A stretch of 64,000 bases of DNA from Cristatella mucedo (lineage: Eukaryota > Bryozoa > Phylactolaemata > Cristatellidae). The notes under the pieces were generated by a model. The model did not search any database. It had not been told where the DNA came from and saw only the letters and a list, made by a program, of their open reading frames with translations. This document shows, in pieces, positions 1 to 11,064 of this stretch (position 1 is the first letter of the stretch; every line of letters starts with the position of its first letter). Where the stretch lies: assembly GCA_009760855.2 (NCBI GenBank), contig WPIO01000007.1, positions 10,602,001-10,666,000 of the forward strand, written 5' to 3'. A program made the position numbers and the translations under genes.

Positions 1-660
1 TGTCTCGGCTTGATTATTGTAATTCCCTTTTGTTTGGCTACCAAAGAAAGCAACTAGGCCACTGCAGTTGACTGTGAATACGGCTGCAAGGCTAGTCCTC
101 AAGTCCCAGAGGTTTGACCCCGTCTCTCCTTTGCCGAAAGAGCTAGGATGGATGCCGGTTGAGCAATGGATACAGAGCAAAGTTCTTACAATGACCCACA
201 AGGCCCGCCACGACTTGGCTCCTTCGTACCTAGCTGAACTACTGCATCAGTTTCAGCCTGTTCGTGCCCTCAGGTCCTGTGTGGACAATAAATTAGCTGT
301 TCCATTCCTCCGCTTAAAGACCGTTGGTGACAGAAGCTTCAGCTCTGCCGATCCTAGACTGTGGAACTCGCTTCCACAATTCTTGCGAAACGACAACTAC
401 TCTCCTGCTGCCGACTATGGCTCATCCTTTTCAGAGGTCGTGAGCTGCTACTTCCATGCTACTCACCACTTCAACTGCTCTCCTGGCACTTTTAAACTTC
501 CCACTTTCTCTTTGTTGCGTGAGACGATGTCTGTTGGCTACCGAATGCGTACCGAAAGCCACTTGTGCTGTGACTGCGCTATACAAAACTCTCCTGCGTA
601 ACACCCACATGGTCTTCATGACTTTGTGGAGTTACAGACGAAGATGCATGTACTGTAAAT
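1..660 (+). mobile_element. LINE family B, 3' fragment (RT C-terminus and 3' UTR)
   Basis: The opening bases read as the end of a non-LTR reverse transcriptase (SRLDYCNSLL-like), followed by an open frame from 68 to 601 with the usual C-terminal region of CR1/L2-type LINEs: NTAARLV, then LGWMPVEQ, LAPSYLAELL and DPRLWNSLPQ. The last 150 bases form a 3' UTR block (GTTGGCTACCGAATGCGTACC, then an ACACCCACATGGTCTT stretch) that recurs at 16.5, 21.2, 54.3 and 61.1 kb and, inverted, at 1.9, 27.9 and 44.9 kb. The element is cut by the window edge, so its full 5' extent is unknown. It is a dead fragment, not a host gene. Confidence 0.75.
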
Positions 661-1584
661 CGCTTTATTGAGGAAATACCAAGACATTGTTCCCCAAACA
701 TGTTTTTGATATGCTGTCTTTGGTATCGACGTTCCAAGTCCAGTGAACCCTAGTGAAAGCGCTCACCTTGGTCCTCTAAGCTAGCAAAAACGCTCTAGTG
801 AAAATTTCCAGCTGAGCACCAAGGACTCTTGTGGACATTCTTAACCTTGACATTAAAGCTTGGTTCGGGCTCTTCATTAGAGCCCGAACCAGCTGCTCAC
901 AGTCTTCAGCCTTGCGATCGATTGCCGAAAGAGCCGGAAAGCGGTGCTACGAAGCTGTTTCAAGTCGCTTTCTCAGTCCTATTCAGCTTGTTGATGAATG
1001 CGTCACTCTCTATAATTTTACACTGGTGACATTACCACGTTCCGAGTGTCTACCAGTGGCTTTCTCTTGATGCTGTTCTTCCCGACAGAGGAATCTAATC
1101 GGTCCGCTATTGCCAGTATCTTCTTCGATATTACGCCTTAGTGTACCGCCTGTCCCACTAGCAAAGAAAGCAAGGAAACTTCATGACAACGCCTTGAAGA
1201 TCCAGCAGCAGTGGCGTCATTTGGAAGTATCCAAAGATCTAACAGCTATTTCTACCATACTTCAAGGAACTCTGCAACATTTTGACACTGCTGCAAACAT
1301 CTTTGAGGTGCGCAGAGTGAGCCGTAGGGAGAAAGTGGTACTTGTTTCTTTTGTTAAGCATTACGGCTTTGAGGGCACTGGATAACAAGTCTATGATTAG
1401 GTGCCAATTACTCTGTAATGGGTGATTCCTATAGCTTCTTATATGCCAGCGACGTTGTTGCAGTAGCACAGCCCATAATGCCAACTGAAGAAGCTGAAAA
1501 GAATTAGCGACCCATTTCGTTGAATCGGCCAACCTTTAACTAGCTCTGATTGGTTACTTTCATCCAATGAGTTCTAAGAAAATA
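661..1584. other. Unassigned sequence, no recognised gene
   Basis: An open frame on the + strand at 1110-1385 (91 residues) resembles nothing I recognise, and the opposite strand is also open over part of it. A perfect hairpin lies at 862-890. The stretch may be an old unclassified repeat. Confidence 0.4.
862..890. repeat. Perfect 11-bp inverted repeat with 7-base loop
   Basis: GGTTCGGGCTC at 862-872 is followed by TTCATTA and its exact reverse complement at 880-890. It lies outside any recognised repeat family. Its function is unknown. Confidence 0.8.
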
Positions 1585-1750
1585 CTGGCTGATTTAACAG
1601 CTTCTCTTGTATAGCGATAGAAGAGCCTTTACGTCTATCACCACTCTTGCAGCGGCAATAATGGGTCGCCCATTGCAGGATTCGAACCGCGACCTCGGGA
1701 CCGAGATCGTGTAAAGCTACCGCCTTACCTAGTGTACCATTACGGTTCAG
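1585..1750 (-). mobile_element. tRNA-derived SINE, inverted copy
   Basis: Read on the - strand this has the order seen in the other copies: an A-box-like GGTAAGGCGGTAGCTTT segment, a B-box-like GGTTCGAATCC, the body ending in GTAAAGGCTCTTCT, and a 3' end GCTGTTAAATCAGCC. Other copies lie at 27.4, 30.3, 44.1, 46.7, 55.1 and 62.5 kb. The tRNA-like head shows it derives from a Pol III transcript. It encodes no protein. Confidence 0.8.
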
Positions 1751-1914
1751 CGAGTTCTACTCTTTGAGCCTAGATGTCAGTAGCTCAGTATTAAACTTGG
1801 TAAGACCGTGGTCTCTAGTCAGATCGTTTGGGTCTTTCTGGTGGCGAAAGTATGGATTTCTCTTCTCAGCCGCATTTGTGAAATTTTACTCTCTATCTGC
1901 CATATTTTCCTAGC

Positions 1915-2090
1915 TGTAATGTAATGTAATGTAGCGTGATATACTTCCGTCTGTAGCTCCACAAATCCAAGAAGACTATGCGGGTATTAAGCAGGAGAGT
2001 TTTGTATAGCTCACTCACACCCTAAACGACTTTTGGTATGCAATCGGTAGCCAACAGACTTCTTCTCACGCAAGAGAGAGCTACTCTCGC
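1915..2090 (-). mobile_element. LINE family B 3' end, inverted
   Basis: On the - strand this reads as the same 3' UTR block that ends the fragment at 1-660 (cytosine-rich ACACCC region, then ...GTAGCTCCACAAATCC on the + strand). It finishes in ATTAC-type pentanucleotide repeats, seen on the + strand as TGTAATGTAATGTAG. It is a short 5'-truncated copy with no reverse transcriptase sequence. Confidence 0.7.
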
Positions 2091-2815
2091 ATAAAAATAG
2101 TTGATCTCTCCCCAGAGGGGTGAGGACTGGTAGTTAAGGGCAGTTCTGTACTGTGGCGAAGGGTAAAGGATCTATGGATATATACAGATGGGCTCTTGCC
2201 AGTTCAACCCTTGAAAACGTGCTGACATAACAGTTCCTTGAGTGGTCACTCGGTTCCCACTCAATTTTGGGATAGCAAACTGTATGGATCTCGTACCTCC
2301 CCTGTACTAACCGGCTAAGACAGCAGAATTACATGAATTAAAAATATAATCTATGATACATTATGAAATATTGCGCCAATGACCCCCAACCCGCATGGCA
2401 AGTTGTTCTTTGTTGACCTCGCACATCTTAATAGAGATTTCACTAAACAATTTTCGTTTTTTGTTTAATAAATTATCCACTCGCGAACCAACAATCTGTA
2501 ATATGGCAAGCATCTCTTTGAAGCAATATCAATCATATATGGCTATTCGCTATTCTATTAGTAAGCAATAACAAAAACTACTAAGTTCATTTAAGGCATT
2601 CTGTACTATCATAGTTCTACGGATACTTTTCTGTAATGTGCTGTCTGTCTAAACCTCACTAGTTCGATAGCAGCGCAACGTATGCTAGACGTGCGAAACT
2701 AGCATCCGAATATGTTTGTCCTGACCAAAGAGAACTAGTTCTGGAACACCAGCTATTTTATATAATTTTTAGGCATGAGGGATTAGAAAGACACACTTTT
2801 ACCTCAGGAACAGAC
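2091..2815. other. Unassigned AT-rich sequence
   Basis: No coding frame, SINE head or LINE tail was recognised here. The sequence is AT-rich and ordinary. Confidence 0.4.
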
Positions 2816-4290
2816 AAATTGAAATATATTAATAATAATATAATACTTGTGTTATTGCGCCCTCGGAGAACTCGATTTTTTCTAAGCACTTTACATTTGC
2901 TGCAATGGAAGCATGATCGAATGGTTAGTGTTAGCATGCTCAATGAGAACAAGCATAACATGGTTAGAATTGACACTCGCAGGGTGAGCATGCAAATATA
3001 CTTAGTGGCAGCATGCACGGTGTCAGCACTCAAAAGCGCACAAACGAAAAATCAAATAGACCCAATAAATGCTGTGACGAATTGATAAGTTTTTAGCTTC
3101 TTTTTAAATGTGGTCAAGTCGGAGGATGTCGTGATGCCAGTCGGAAGTGAGTTCCAGGCTATGGGAGCATACGACCAAAAGGCACGGTCTCCAAACATTT
3201 GAGTTCGTACGAGGTATAGGCAAACGATAAGATTCCGACAAGCAGGTGGTACGATGCTTAGTCTGGTGGCGGAGTAGATCTGATGGGTAAGCTGGAGCCA
3301 AAGAATGGATGGACCTAAAAGTACGTCACAGAAACCTAAAAAGGAACCTAAAAGTCAATGTGCTGCTCGACTGCAAGCCAGTGAAGGTCGGCGAGAAGTG
3401 GCGTAATGTGGCAACGGCGACGCTCACGGCCGACAAGCCTAGCTGCAGAGTTTTGCTCCAACTGTAAACGCCTGATTGCACTGGCCGGTAAACCAGCAAG
3501 CAATGAGTTACGAAAGTTGAGACGGAATGTCACACATGCATGGACCTATTTAGCCACCGTATTCCTGTATGACTAAGCCCAAATTTCAGCAATGTTATGC
3601 AGGCGAAAGTAGGCAGACTTGACTGTGGAACCGGTGTGGTCGTCTGATGAAAGGTCACTTTTCAATAGGTCAGTTAGATTTCGTGTCGATGCAAAAGCAA
3701 AAGTTGACATGCTGGCAGAGATTGTGAGCATTAACCTCTCCAACTTCTGAATCATACTTAGTTTGCCCATAACTAGTAAGTTGTTTTTATCATCATTCAA
3801 TTTAAGAAAGTTTGCTGCCATCTATGTGCGGTAGTCATCAGTAAAATGCAGGGAGGAAATTGAGAGAATTCCACACGCTCGAGGGCTGAGATGTATCGAT
3901 GCAAAAGTACAACTGAGTGTCATCTGCATAGAAGTGAAAGCCTTGTTTGTGCCTGGCAATCATATCGGCAAGAGTAAGATTATAAACCGTAAATGAAACC
4001 GGACCGAGCACAGAGCCCTGAGGTGCCTCATACTTCAGTGGTGCCTCGGATGATTGCCTTCCGTTCACATCAATACTCTGTTGTCTACCACTGAGATAGG
4101 ACCTGAACCATTGCAGTGCAGTGCCAATAATTCCCAGGTGGCGAGATTAGAGGCGCTCGAGAAGGATTTGGTGGTTGATCGTAACAAAAGCTACCAAAAG
4201 ATCGAGCAAAACAAGCAGAAGGACTCCACCTGAGTCTGCACTCCAAAGCAAATCGTTATACACCCAAAGCAAAGCTCACTCTGTGGAGTA
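2816..4290 (-). mobile_element. LINE family A relic, inverted, decayed RT
   Basis: The left end is the family A 3' tail in reverse: an AATAATAATA tract, then CGCCCTCGGAGAACTCG and GCGCTTTACATTTG-like sequence. Moving right, the - strand encodes decayed C-terminal, thumb and palm segments of the reverse transcriptase. They are broken into frames at 3104-3301, 3348-3533, 3573-3821 and 3838-4068, the last containing the FHFYADDTQLY active-site region. The copy ends near 4290, just short of a + strand copy of the same family, so the two lie 5' end to 5' end. Many substitutions and frameshifts mark it as old. Confidence 0.8.
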
Positions 4291-4312
4291 ATTACCTATA
4301 AGTAATTACCTA

Positions 4313-5852
4313 CCTGGAACGGGTCGTGGTGGACCAGCTGAACTCATATATCGAAACCTCACACCTTGGTAGTAAGTTCTAGTCTGGCTTTAGAGCTAAT
4401 CACTCCACAGAGTCAGCATTGCTTCGGGTATACAACGACCTACTTAGGAATGCAGACATGGGTAGAGTGTCTCTGCTTATTTTGCTCGATCTTTCGGCAG
4501 CTTTTGATACCATCAATCGCAAAGTTCTTCTAGAGCGCCTCTCATCTCGCCTGGGCATCAATGGCACTGCTCTGCAATGGTACAGGTCCAATTTCAGTGG
4601 GAGACTCCAGAGTATTGATATGAATGGACAAAGATCATTCGAGGTACCCCTGAAATATGGGGAACATTAGGGCTCCGTGCTAGGTCCGGTTCTTTTCACG
4701 GTTTATACTCTCCCTCTCGCTGATGTGATTGCCAAGCACAATCTAGGCTTTCACTTCTATGCGGATGACATTGAGTTGTACCTTTGCTTTGATCCCTCCC
4801 AGCCTTCGACCACCTCAAATTCTCTCAACTCACTTACTGCATGTATTGATGACATCCGCACATGGATGGCTGCAAATTTTCTAAAACTAAGCGATGATAA
4901 AACTTACTAGTTATGGGAAAACCCAGTGTGATTCAGAAATTGGAAAGGCTGACGCTCAAAATTGGCTCTGCCAGCATATCTCCAGTTGAATCACCTCGAA
5001 ATCTAGGTGTCTTATTCCAAAGCGACCTCTTGTTAGACGAACATATCAGCTCCACAGTCAAATCTGCCTATTTTCAGCTTCATAACATTGCTAAAATTCG
5101 GGCTTGTTTAGATAAGGATACCACATCCAAGTTGTTCCATGCATTCGTGACATCTCGTCTCGACTTCTGCAACTCACTGCTTACTGGCCTACCAGCATGT
5201 GCGATCAGGCGATTGCAGCTGGTGCAAAACTCTGCAGCTAGGCTTGTCTGTCTGGAGCATCGCAGTTGCCACATCACACCACTTCCCGCCGACATGCACT
5301 GGCACCCAGTCAAGCAACGGATTGACTTCAAGGTTACGTCGCTCACTGGGAGGTCACTTTATTCTTTGGCTCCAGCCTATCTCTCAGATCTACTCCCCCA
5401 CCAAGCCAAGCATCGTACCGCCCACTTTTCGGAATCCAACATCTACCAATACCTCGTACAAACCTCAAATCCTTTGGAGACCATGCATTTAGTTCGTATG
5501 CTCCCAAAGGCTGGAACTCCCTCCCGACTTGCGTCAGAACATCCCCCGACTTGACCACATTTAAAAAGAACTTAAAAACACACCTATTTCGGACAGCATT
5601 TAGTGGGTCCCTGTGATTCGTCCTTCATGTGCTTATGCGTGCTGGCACTGAGCATGCGGCCACTAACCACATTTGCATGCTGACCCTGTGCATATCACCT
5701 CTAACCATGTTATTCATGTTGTTAGTTTGTCAAGCATGATATTACTCACCATTTCATTGCATTTCCCTTTGCAGCAAGATTAAAGCGCCTAGAAAGATAT
5801 TGAGTTCTCTGAGGGCGCTTTATCAAGTGCATAATAATAATAATAATAATAA
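4313..5852 (+). mobile_element. LINE family A relic (RT to 3' tail)
   Basis: Homology to the young copies begins around CTGGAACGGGTCGTGG at 4313 and runs through the reverse transcriptase to the 3' stem-loop at about 5781-5820 and a TAA-repeat tail. The frame is broken at about 4668, where the usual GVPQGSVLGP region carries an in-frame stop and a lost base, and again near 4908. Fragments carry [10 protein letters not shown] (from 4419), FHFYADD (4677-4910) and the C-terminal NSAARLV region (4913-5554). It is 5'-truncated and inactive. Confidence 0.85.
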
Positions 5853-5856
5853 TATA

Positions 5857-5880
5857 TTTGATATAGCGCCCTCAAATAGC
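5857..5880 (-). mobile_element. LINE family A tail stub, inverted
   Basis: TTTGATATAGCGCCCTCA at 5857-5874 is nearly the reverse complement of the tail of the preceding element at 5810-5826. The TAA repeat sits between them. It looks like a minimal inverted tail directly upstream of the next LINE. Confidence 0.6.
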
Positions 5881-5882
5881 CC

Positions 5883-7659
5883 AACAATAAACCATCTCCT
5901 CAACCGTTCCCAGGTTAGCTCCTTACCTGATGATCCTTGTGATGATCTAGCCGATCGCTTCTCTCGATTCTTTGTGCAGAAGATAGACAAAATCAGGGAA
6001 TCCATCCCTGCGATGACAACCTTCCCACTACAATGCTGTTCCTCGGTTCCTGGCTGCGCCTCAATGTCTGCATTTAAACAGGTCACTAGTGATGTAGTCC
6101 TAAAGCTCGTATCTCAATCAAAGAAGACAACAAGTCCACTGGACCCTATTCCCACTGTCCTGCTCCTACGTTGCATTGATCTGCTGCTGCCATGCATAAC
6201 CAACATCATTAATATGTCATTAGCCTCAGGTCAGGTCCCAGCACCTTTCAAAAAAGCTGTAGTCAGGCCACTTCTCAAGAAAGCTACACTAGACCAAGAG
6301 AACTTAAGCAACTACCGCCCAGTCTCCCTTCTACCATTCCTATCAAAGACACTGGAACGGGTCGTGGCAGACCAGCTGAACTCGTATATCGAAACCTCAC
6401 ACCTTGCTAGTAAGTTCCAGTCTGGCTTTAGAGCTAATCACTCCACAGAGTCAGCATTGCTTCGGGTATACAACGACCTACTTAGGAATGCAGACATGGG
6501 TAGAGTGTCTCTTCTTGTTTTGCTCGATCTTTCGGCAGCTTTTGATACCATCGATCACAAAGTACTTCTAGAGCGCCTCTCATCTCGCCTGGGCATCACT
6601 GGCACTGCTCTGCAGTGGTTCAGGTCCTATCTCAGTGGAAGACTCCAGAGTGTTGACGTGAATGGACAAAGATCATCTGAAGTACCTCTAAAATATGGAG
6701 TACCTCAGGGCTCTGTGCTAGGTCCGGTCCTTTTCACCGTTTATACTCTCCCTCTCGCTGATGTGATAGCCAAGCACAATCTAGGCTTTCACTTCTATGC
6801 GGATGACACTCAGTTGTACCTTTGCTTTCATCCCTCCCAGCCTTCGAGCACCTCAAATTCTCTCAACTCACTTGCTGCATGCATTGATGACATCCGATCA
6901 TGGATGGCAGAAAAATAAATAAAACTAAACGATGATAAAACTAACTTACTAGTTATGGGCAAACCTAGTGTTATTCAGAAATTGGAAAGGCTGACTTTCA
7001 AAATTGGCTCTGCCAGCATATCTCCAGTTGCATCAGCTCGAAATCTAGGTGTCATATTCCAAAGCGACCTCTCGTTAGACGACCACATCAGCTCCACAGT
7101 CAAATCAGCCTATTTTCAGCTTCATAACATTGCTAAAATTAGGGCTTGTTTAGATAAGGATACCACGTCCAAGTTGGTCCATGCATTCGTGACATCTCGT
7201 CTCGACTTCTGCAACTCACTGCTTACTGGCCTACCAGCATGTGCGATCAGGCGATTGCAGCTGGTGCAAAACTCTGCAGCTAGGCTTGTCTGTCGTGAGC
7301 GTCGCAGTTGCCACATTACTCCACTTCTCGCCGACCTGCACTGGTTACCAGTCAAGCAACGGATTGACTTCAAGGTTTTGTCGCTCACTTTTAGGTCTCT
7401 TCATTCTATGGCTCCAGCCTATCTTTCAGAGATACTACCCCATCAGGCAAAGCATCGTACCACTCGCTTTTCGGAATCCAACAGTCTAGAAATACCTCGT
7501 ACAAACCTTAAATCCTTTGGAGACCGTGCATTTAGCTCGTATGCTCCCACAGCCTGGAACTCCCTCCCGACCTGCATCAGAACATCCCCTGACCTGACCA
7601 CATTTAAAAGAAACTTAAAAACATACCTATTTAGGACAGCATTTAGTGGGTCCTTGTGA
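5883..7659 (+). pseudogene. Reverse transcriptase of LINE copy 1, interrupted by a stop
   Basis: The frame open from before 5883 reads through the linker and the RT fingers and palm ([18 protein letters not shown], then YGVPQGSVLGP, then FHFYADDTQLY). It meets a TAA stop at 6916-6918, right after RSWMAEK. The same frame reopens and runs from 6955 to the natural stop at 7659, ending FRTAFSGSL. Compared with copy 2, the bases around the stop (6911-6919) differ at five of nine positions while the flanks match. RTs of this type copy the element's RNA at a nicked chromosomal site (target-primed reverse transcription). This copy cannot make the intact enzyme. Confidence 0.85.
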
Positions 7660-7880
7660 TTCGTCCTCGATGTGCTTATGCGTGCTGACACTGTTCATGC
7701 TGCCACTAACCACATTTGCATGCTGACCCAGTGCATGTAACCCCTAACCATGTTATTCATTTTGTTTGTTTTTCAAGCATGATTTTACTTACTATTCTGT
7801 TTCGTATCACTTTGCAGCAAATGTAAAGCGCCTAGAAAGAGATTAAGTTCTCTGAGGGCGCTTTATCAAGTGCAATATTA
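5883..7880 (+). mobile_element. LINE family A, young 5'-truncated copy 1
   Basis: From ACAATAAACCATCTCC at 5883 this matches the copy at 32786-34797 almost base for base, at a constant offset of 26902-26903. It starts within the linker between the endonuclease and reverse transcriptase domains, so it was truncated at insertion. It ends with the family stem-loop (about 7825-7864) and an (ATT)n tail. Near-identity to the second copy shows both inserted recently from related active sources. Confidence 0.9.
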
Positions 7881-8262
7881 TTATTGTTATAATCTCTTTC
7901 TAGGTACTTTCCATAGCATAACATAACCTCAATTCTCTGGCCAGGCATGCAGGCCACAGCTTCTGCGCTGTCTCTCCTGCTGTAGCACTTTCCAGAGCCA
8001 GAGATTTAATGAATATATCGGCTACAGATGTACGCCAAGCAGGCCGCCTCGACCACTTGTCGATATCCCTTCGTAGTCGCTCTATGGGGCTCAAATAGTG
8101 CGGCTGGCTGGGTCACTGCATCTGCGCAAAACAAGGATTCGTCAAAAAAAGTGCTTTATAGAAGTGATTACTTTGAAGCTGAAGCAAATGTAAAGCGCCT
8201 AGAAAGAGATTTAGTTCTCTGAGGGCGCTTTGTCAAGTGTATTATTATTATCATTATTATTA
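7881..8262 (+). mobile_element. LINE family A 3'-end fragment beside copy 1
   Basis: CAAATGTAAAGCGCCTAGAAAG at about 8187, followed by GAGGGCGCTTTGTCAAG and an ATT-repeat, is a second family A tail on the + strand. Between it and copy 1 lies about 300 bases including a stray inverted ATCTCTTTCTAGG near 7892. This is probably a small nested or rearranged tail insertion. Confidence 0.6.
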
Positions 8263-8819
8263 AGCGGTGGCCCTACTAGTCTCCTGATTCGAATCCCACA
8301 GAAAAAATATGCAGCATTATCGACCGGTGGCTGAGGTAGGTGTTTTGTCTATCCCATTAGTAGACCTTATGATGAAAACTCATGCTCTGTGGAATGAGCT
8401 ACAGCAGAAGCTGTGGCCTCTACGCCTGACCAGTCAAGGGAGGTCAGAAAGAATCGTGAATGGTGAGACGTCACACCAACACACATACCAGCAGCGCCTG
8501 TCTGTTTTCGAGATGCCAATAAATATGTTCACATGCTGACTGTGCATAACTTTAGAATGCCAGGCATCGCGAAAGATCCTCCCATCAAACCTGGACGAAA
8601 TTACAGCCACAGCAGCTGCGACCAGAGAGGATTATGTTTACCGCTGAGTACATGCACAGTCGGCAGTCGCAAGCACTGGCTGTCAGTTTAGCCCGTGTAC
8701 AAGCAGAAAGTCCACTTTTCCATGTTTAGTTTAAAAACTGTCCTTGACGTCTGCGAAGGCCTAGAAACTCTGGAGTCGCAGAAATATTTGTGTCTCCATT
8801 AATCGACATACTCTTCCTT

Positions 8820-8920
8820 CACGACCCGAAGGTCGCGCTTTCAAGTCCTACGGTGACGGACGATCATTTACTGTCCACTGCAAGCGGTGGCGCTAAAGGC
8901 TCTTGTGAGCCGCAAGACGG
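8820..8920 (+). mobile_element. Partial tRNA-derived SINE
   Basis: CACGACCCGAAGGTCG, TTTCAAGTCCTACGG, GACGATCATTTACTG, CCACTGCAAGCGGTGG and TAAAGGCTCTTGTGAG follow the order of the complete SINEs. The A-box part and the 3' end are missing or unrecognisable. Confidence 0.6.
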
Positions 8921-11060
8921 GCGAGGCTGCTGAATCGGCTAAATTAAACTGCGGACGAGCGACCGCGTCGCAAAGCCAGGCCACGAAGTGGGCGCACGGA
9001 GAAGAACAGAGCAGACGGAATCTTCTGCTGGCAGCAGCCCGAGAAGAAAGGAATTCGCTCGCCCAGCGGCGGCTGCATCATCATCGCCACCATCGATGCC
9101 GCACAGCGGGGCAGCAGTGCGCACTACAGGATTTCGCAAAGGCAGTTGCGAGAGAAAGTCGTCGGACTGCCAACCGCCTGTCAGCCTTTGCCGACAAAAG
9201 TGAACGATCGACAAGCGCTCGGCAAGCATACAAGCGCTCGGCACACTACTCGCTTGACTGCTTTATACTATAGCAGTTCTTCTCCGTTGCTTTTTTTTAT
9301 CAAGATGCATTCTTATATACTCTGAACATTCTTACATAGGTTTAAACAGCGGTGGACACCGCTAATGCTAAACCACGTGGTCATTAGTTAGCCATACTAA
9401 AATGCAGAGATATCCGACTTTTCGGTCACCGAAGTTTTGGCTATGGCTATCGGTATTGGGTGTAAAGTACGATAAATCTTTACAAAATGCATTCTCTCTC
9501 TCCCTCTTGCAGATGTGCAACGCCGAAGGCTCGACGGAGCAGGCGTAACCTGCCGCTTACCGAGCGGCGTAGCCTGCTGCCGAATGAGATTCGGTGCGCA
9601 CCAGCGTGAAATAAGAGTTCGCGGTGTGAATTGAAAAGCGAGACACGCGAATAGGAGATTTTACCGAGCTTTATTCGCAAGCGCACAAAGTCGCTGCGCA
9701 TCTAGTTCAGTTTTATCTCCACACTCCTCGCAGGCTCTCAACAGCACAAGCACTCTTGCGCGAGAAATGCGTCTCCGCACTTAGGCTACCTATGTCTATT
9801 GTGGGGAAGGACCCAAATAAGACGAGGAGCCAGAACCGGAGCCTAGACCCTGACTGGACAGCTAGGGCTCCGCTTCCACCGTAAAAGCAGGAATATGTTA
9901 CATACTAAGCCAAACACTAAAACTAAACTAAAACGGCATATATTGAGTATGATACACACTAAACCAAACTACTTCCAGTTCGTATCAGCAAATCTAAATG
10001 CCGGGACCACATGCGCGCACACGCATACACCGAACACAAACACGAAATGCGAGCCACAGGCGCTATACAACCATATTCGGCGTCCACCGAATTCTCCTGA
10101 TGTTGACTCTCTCTCTCTCTCTGCCTCGTCAATCGACCGCTGACAGCCCGCCCTCCTTCCTCGCTTTCAGAGAAAGCGAGTCCGGCAACTACCGGCGACG
10201 GCGTCGAAACGAAAAGAAAAAGAAACGAAAAGAAAAAGAAAAGAAAAAGTCCCTTCTCCCAAGAGGGAGAAGGGCTGCGAGCGAGCGTCGCCTTATCGTT
10301 ATAGAACTAGCCAGGACAATGGGTTTGACAGGCCAGCCGACATCAGTCAGCCTGCCGGTCCTACCGCAACCGCTGCGTCCTCTTGCTCACAGCTCAAGAA
10401 CGCAGGTGCTCTTCAGCCACTACTCTTTTTCTCACGGAACCATCTATCGCGATTACTGCGCCCTAGAGGGCTCAGGTGCTTTTCAGCCACCATTCTCGCC
10501 CTCGCGGAAATTCGTCCAGCCACTCTCGGACAGCTGCGGCGACAGCGACCTTTGGCGCGCTAGTCTTATATTGCTAACCGGGACTATAGGGCTGGCAGGC
10601 CACCAGTCGATATCAAGGACCTCATAATCCTACTACGACGGCTGCATCCTCTTGCTCAACGCTCTAGGACAGAGATGCTTCCTGCTGAGAAGTTCTTGTG
10701 CGCCCTAAAATTGAGCCAGGCTGCCGCTGCGGTACAGATGGAGTCGCCAAGAACTATGTAGGATTTCATACTTGTGCACATGTCTAAAAGCTGTATTTGT
10801 GCTGTGATCCCACTGCCTTACAGCACGTCGGACCGGCTTAAAATTCCTTATAGCATGCGGTGCTGATATTCGCTCTTAGAGCTCAGAAAAATTTCTCAAA
10901 TTGAATGAGCATAAAACTAATTCTTTTTTATTTATTCGTTAACGTTTGCTACGCCGAGCTAGTCGCTGCAGTAAGTTTTGCATTTAACCTTGTGGATTTG
11001 TATCCAAATGCTGAAAAAGCAGGATCTTATCACCGGCGGCTGACAAAGTTCCCATAGTCC
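8921..11060. other. Unassigned, partly GC-rich sequence
   Basis: Several short frames are open on both strands (for example 8887-9273 + and 8939-9244 -). They are mutually overlapping and low in recognisable motifs, so I do not call genes. A purine-rich GAAAA/GAAAC repeat lies at about 10199-10248. Two loosely similar blocks (near 10366 and 10634, each with a TGC(G/A)TCCTCTTGCTCA core) suggest an old diverged duplication of about 265 bases. Confidence 0.4.
10199..10248 (+). repeat. GAAAA-type purine repeat
   Basis: An imperfect run of GAAAA and GAAAC units. The open frame that crosses it encodes only a lysine/arginine-rich run, which is a by-product of the repeat. Confidence 0.8.
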
Positions 11061-11064
11061 CACA

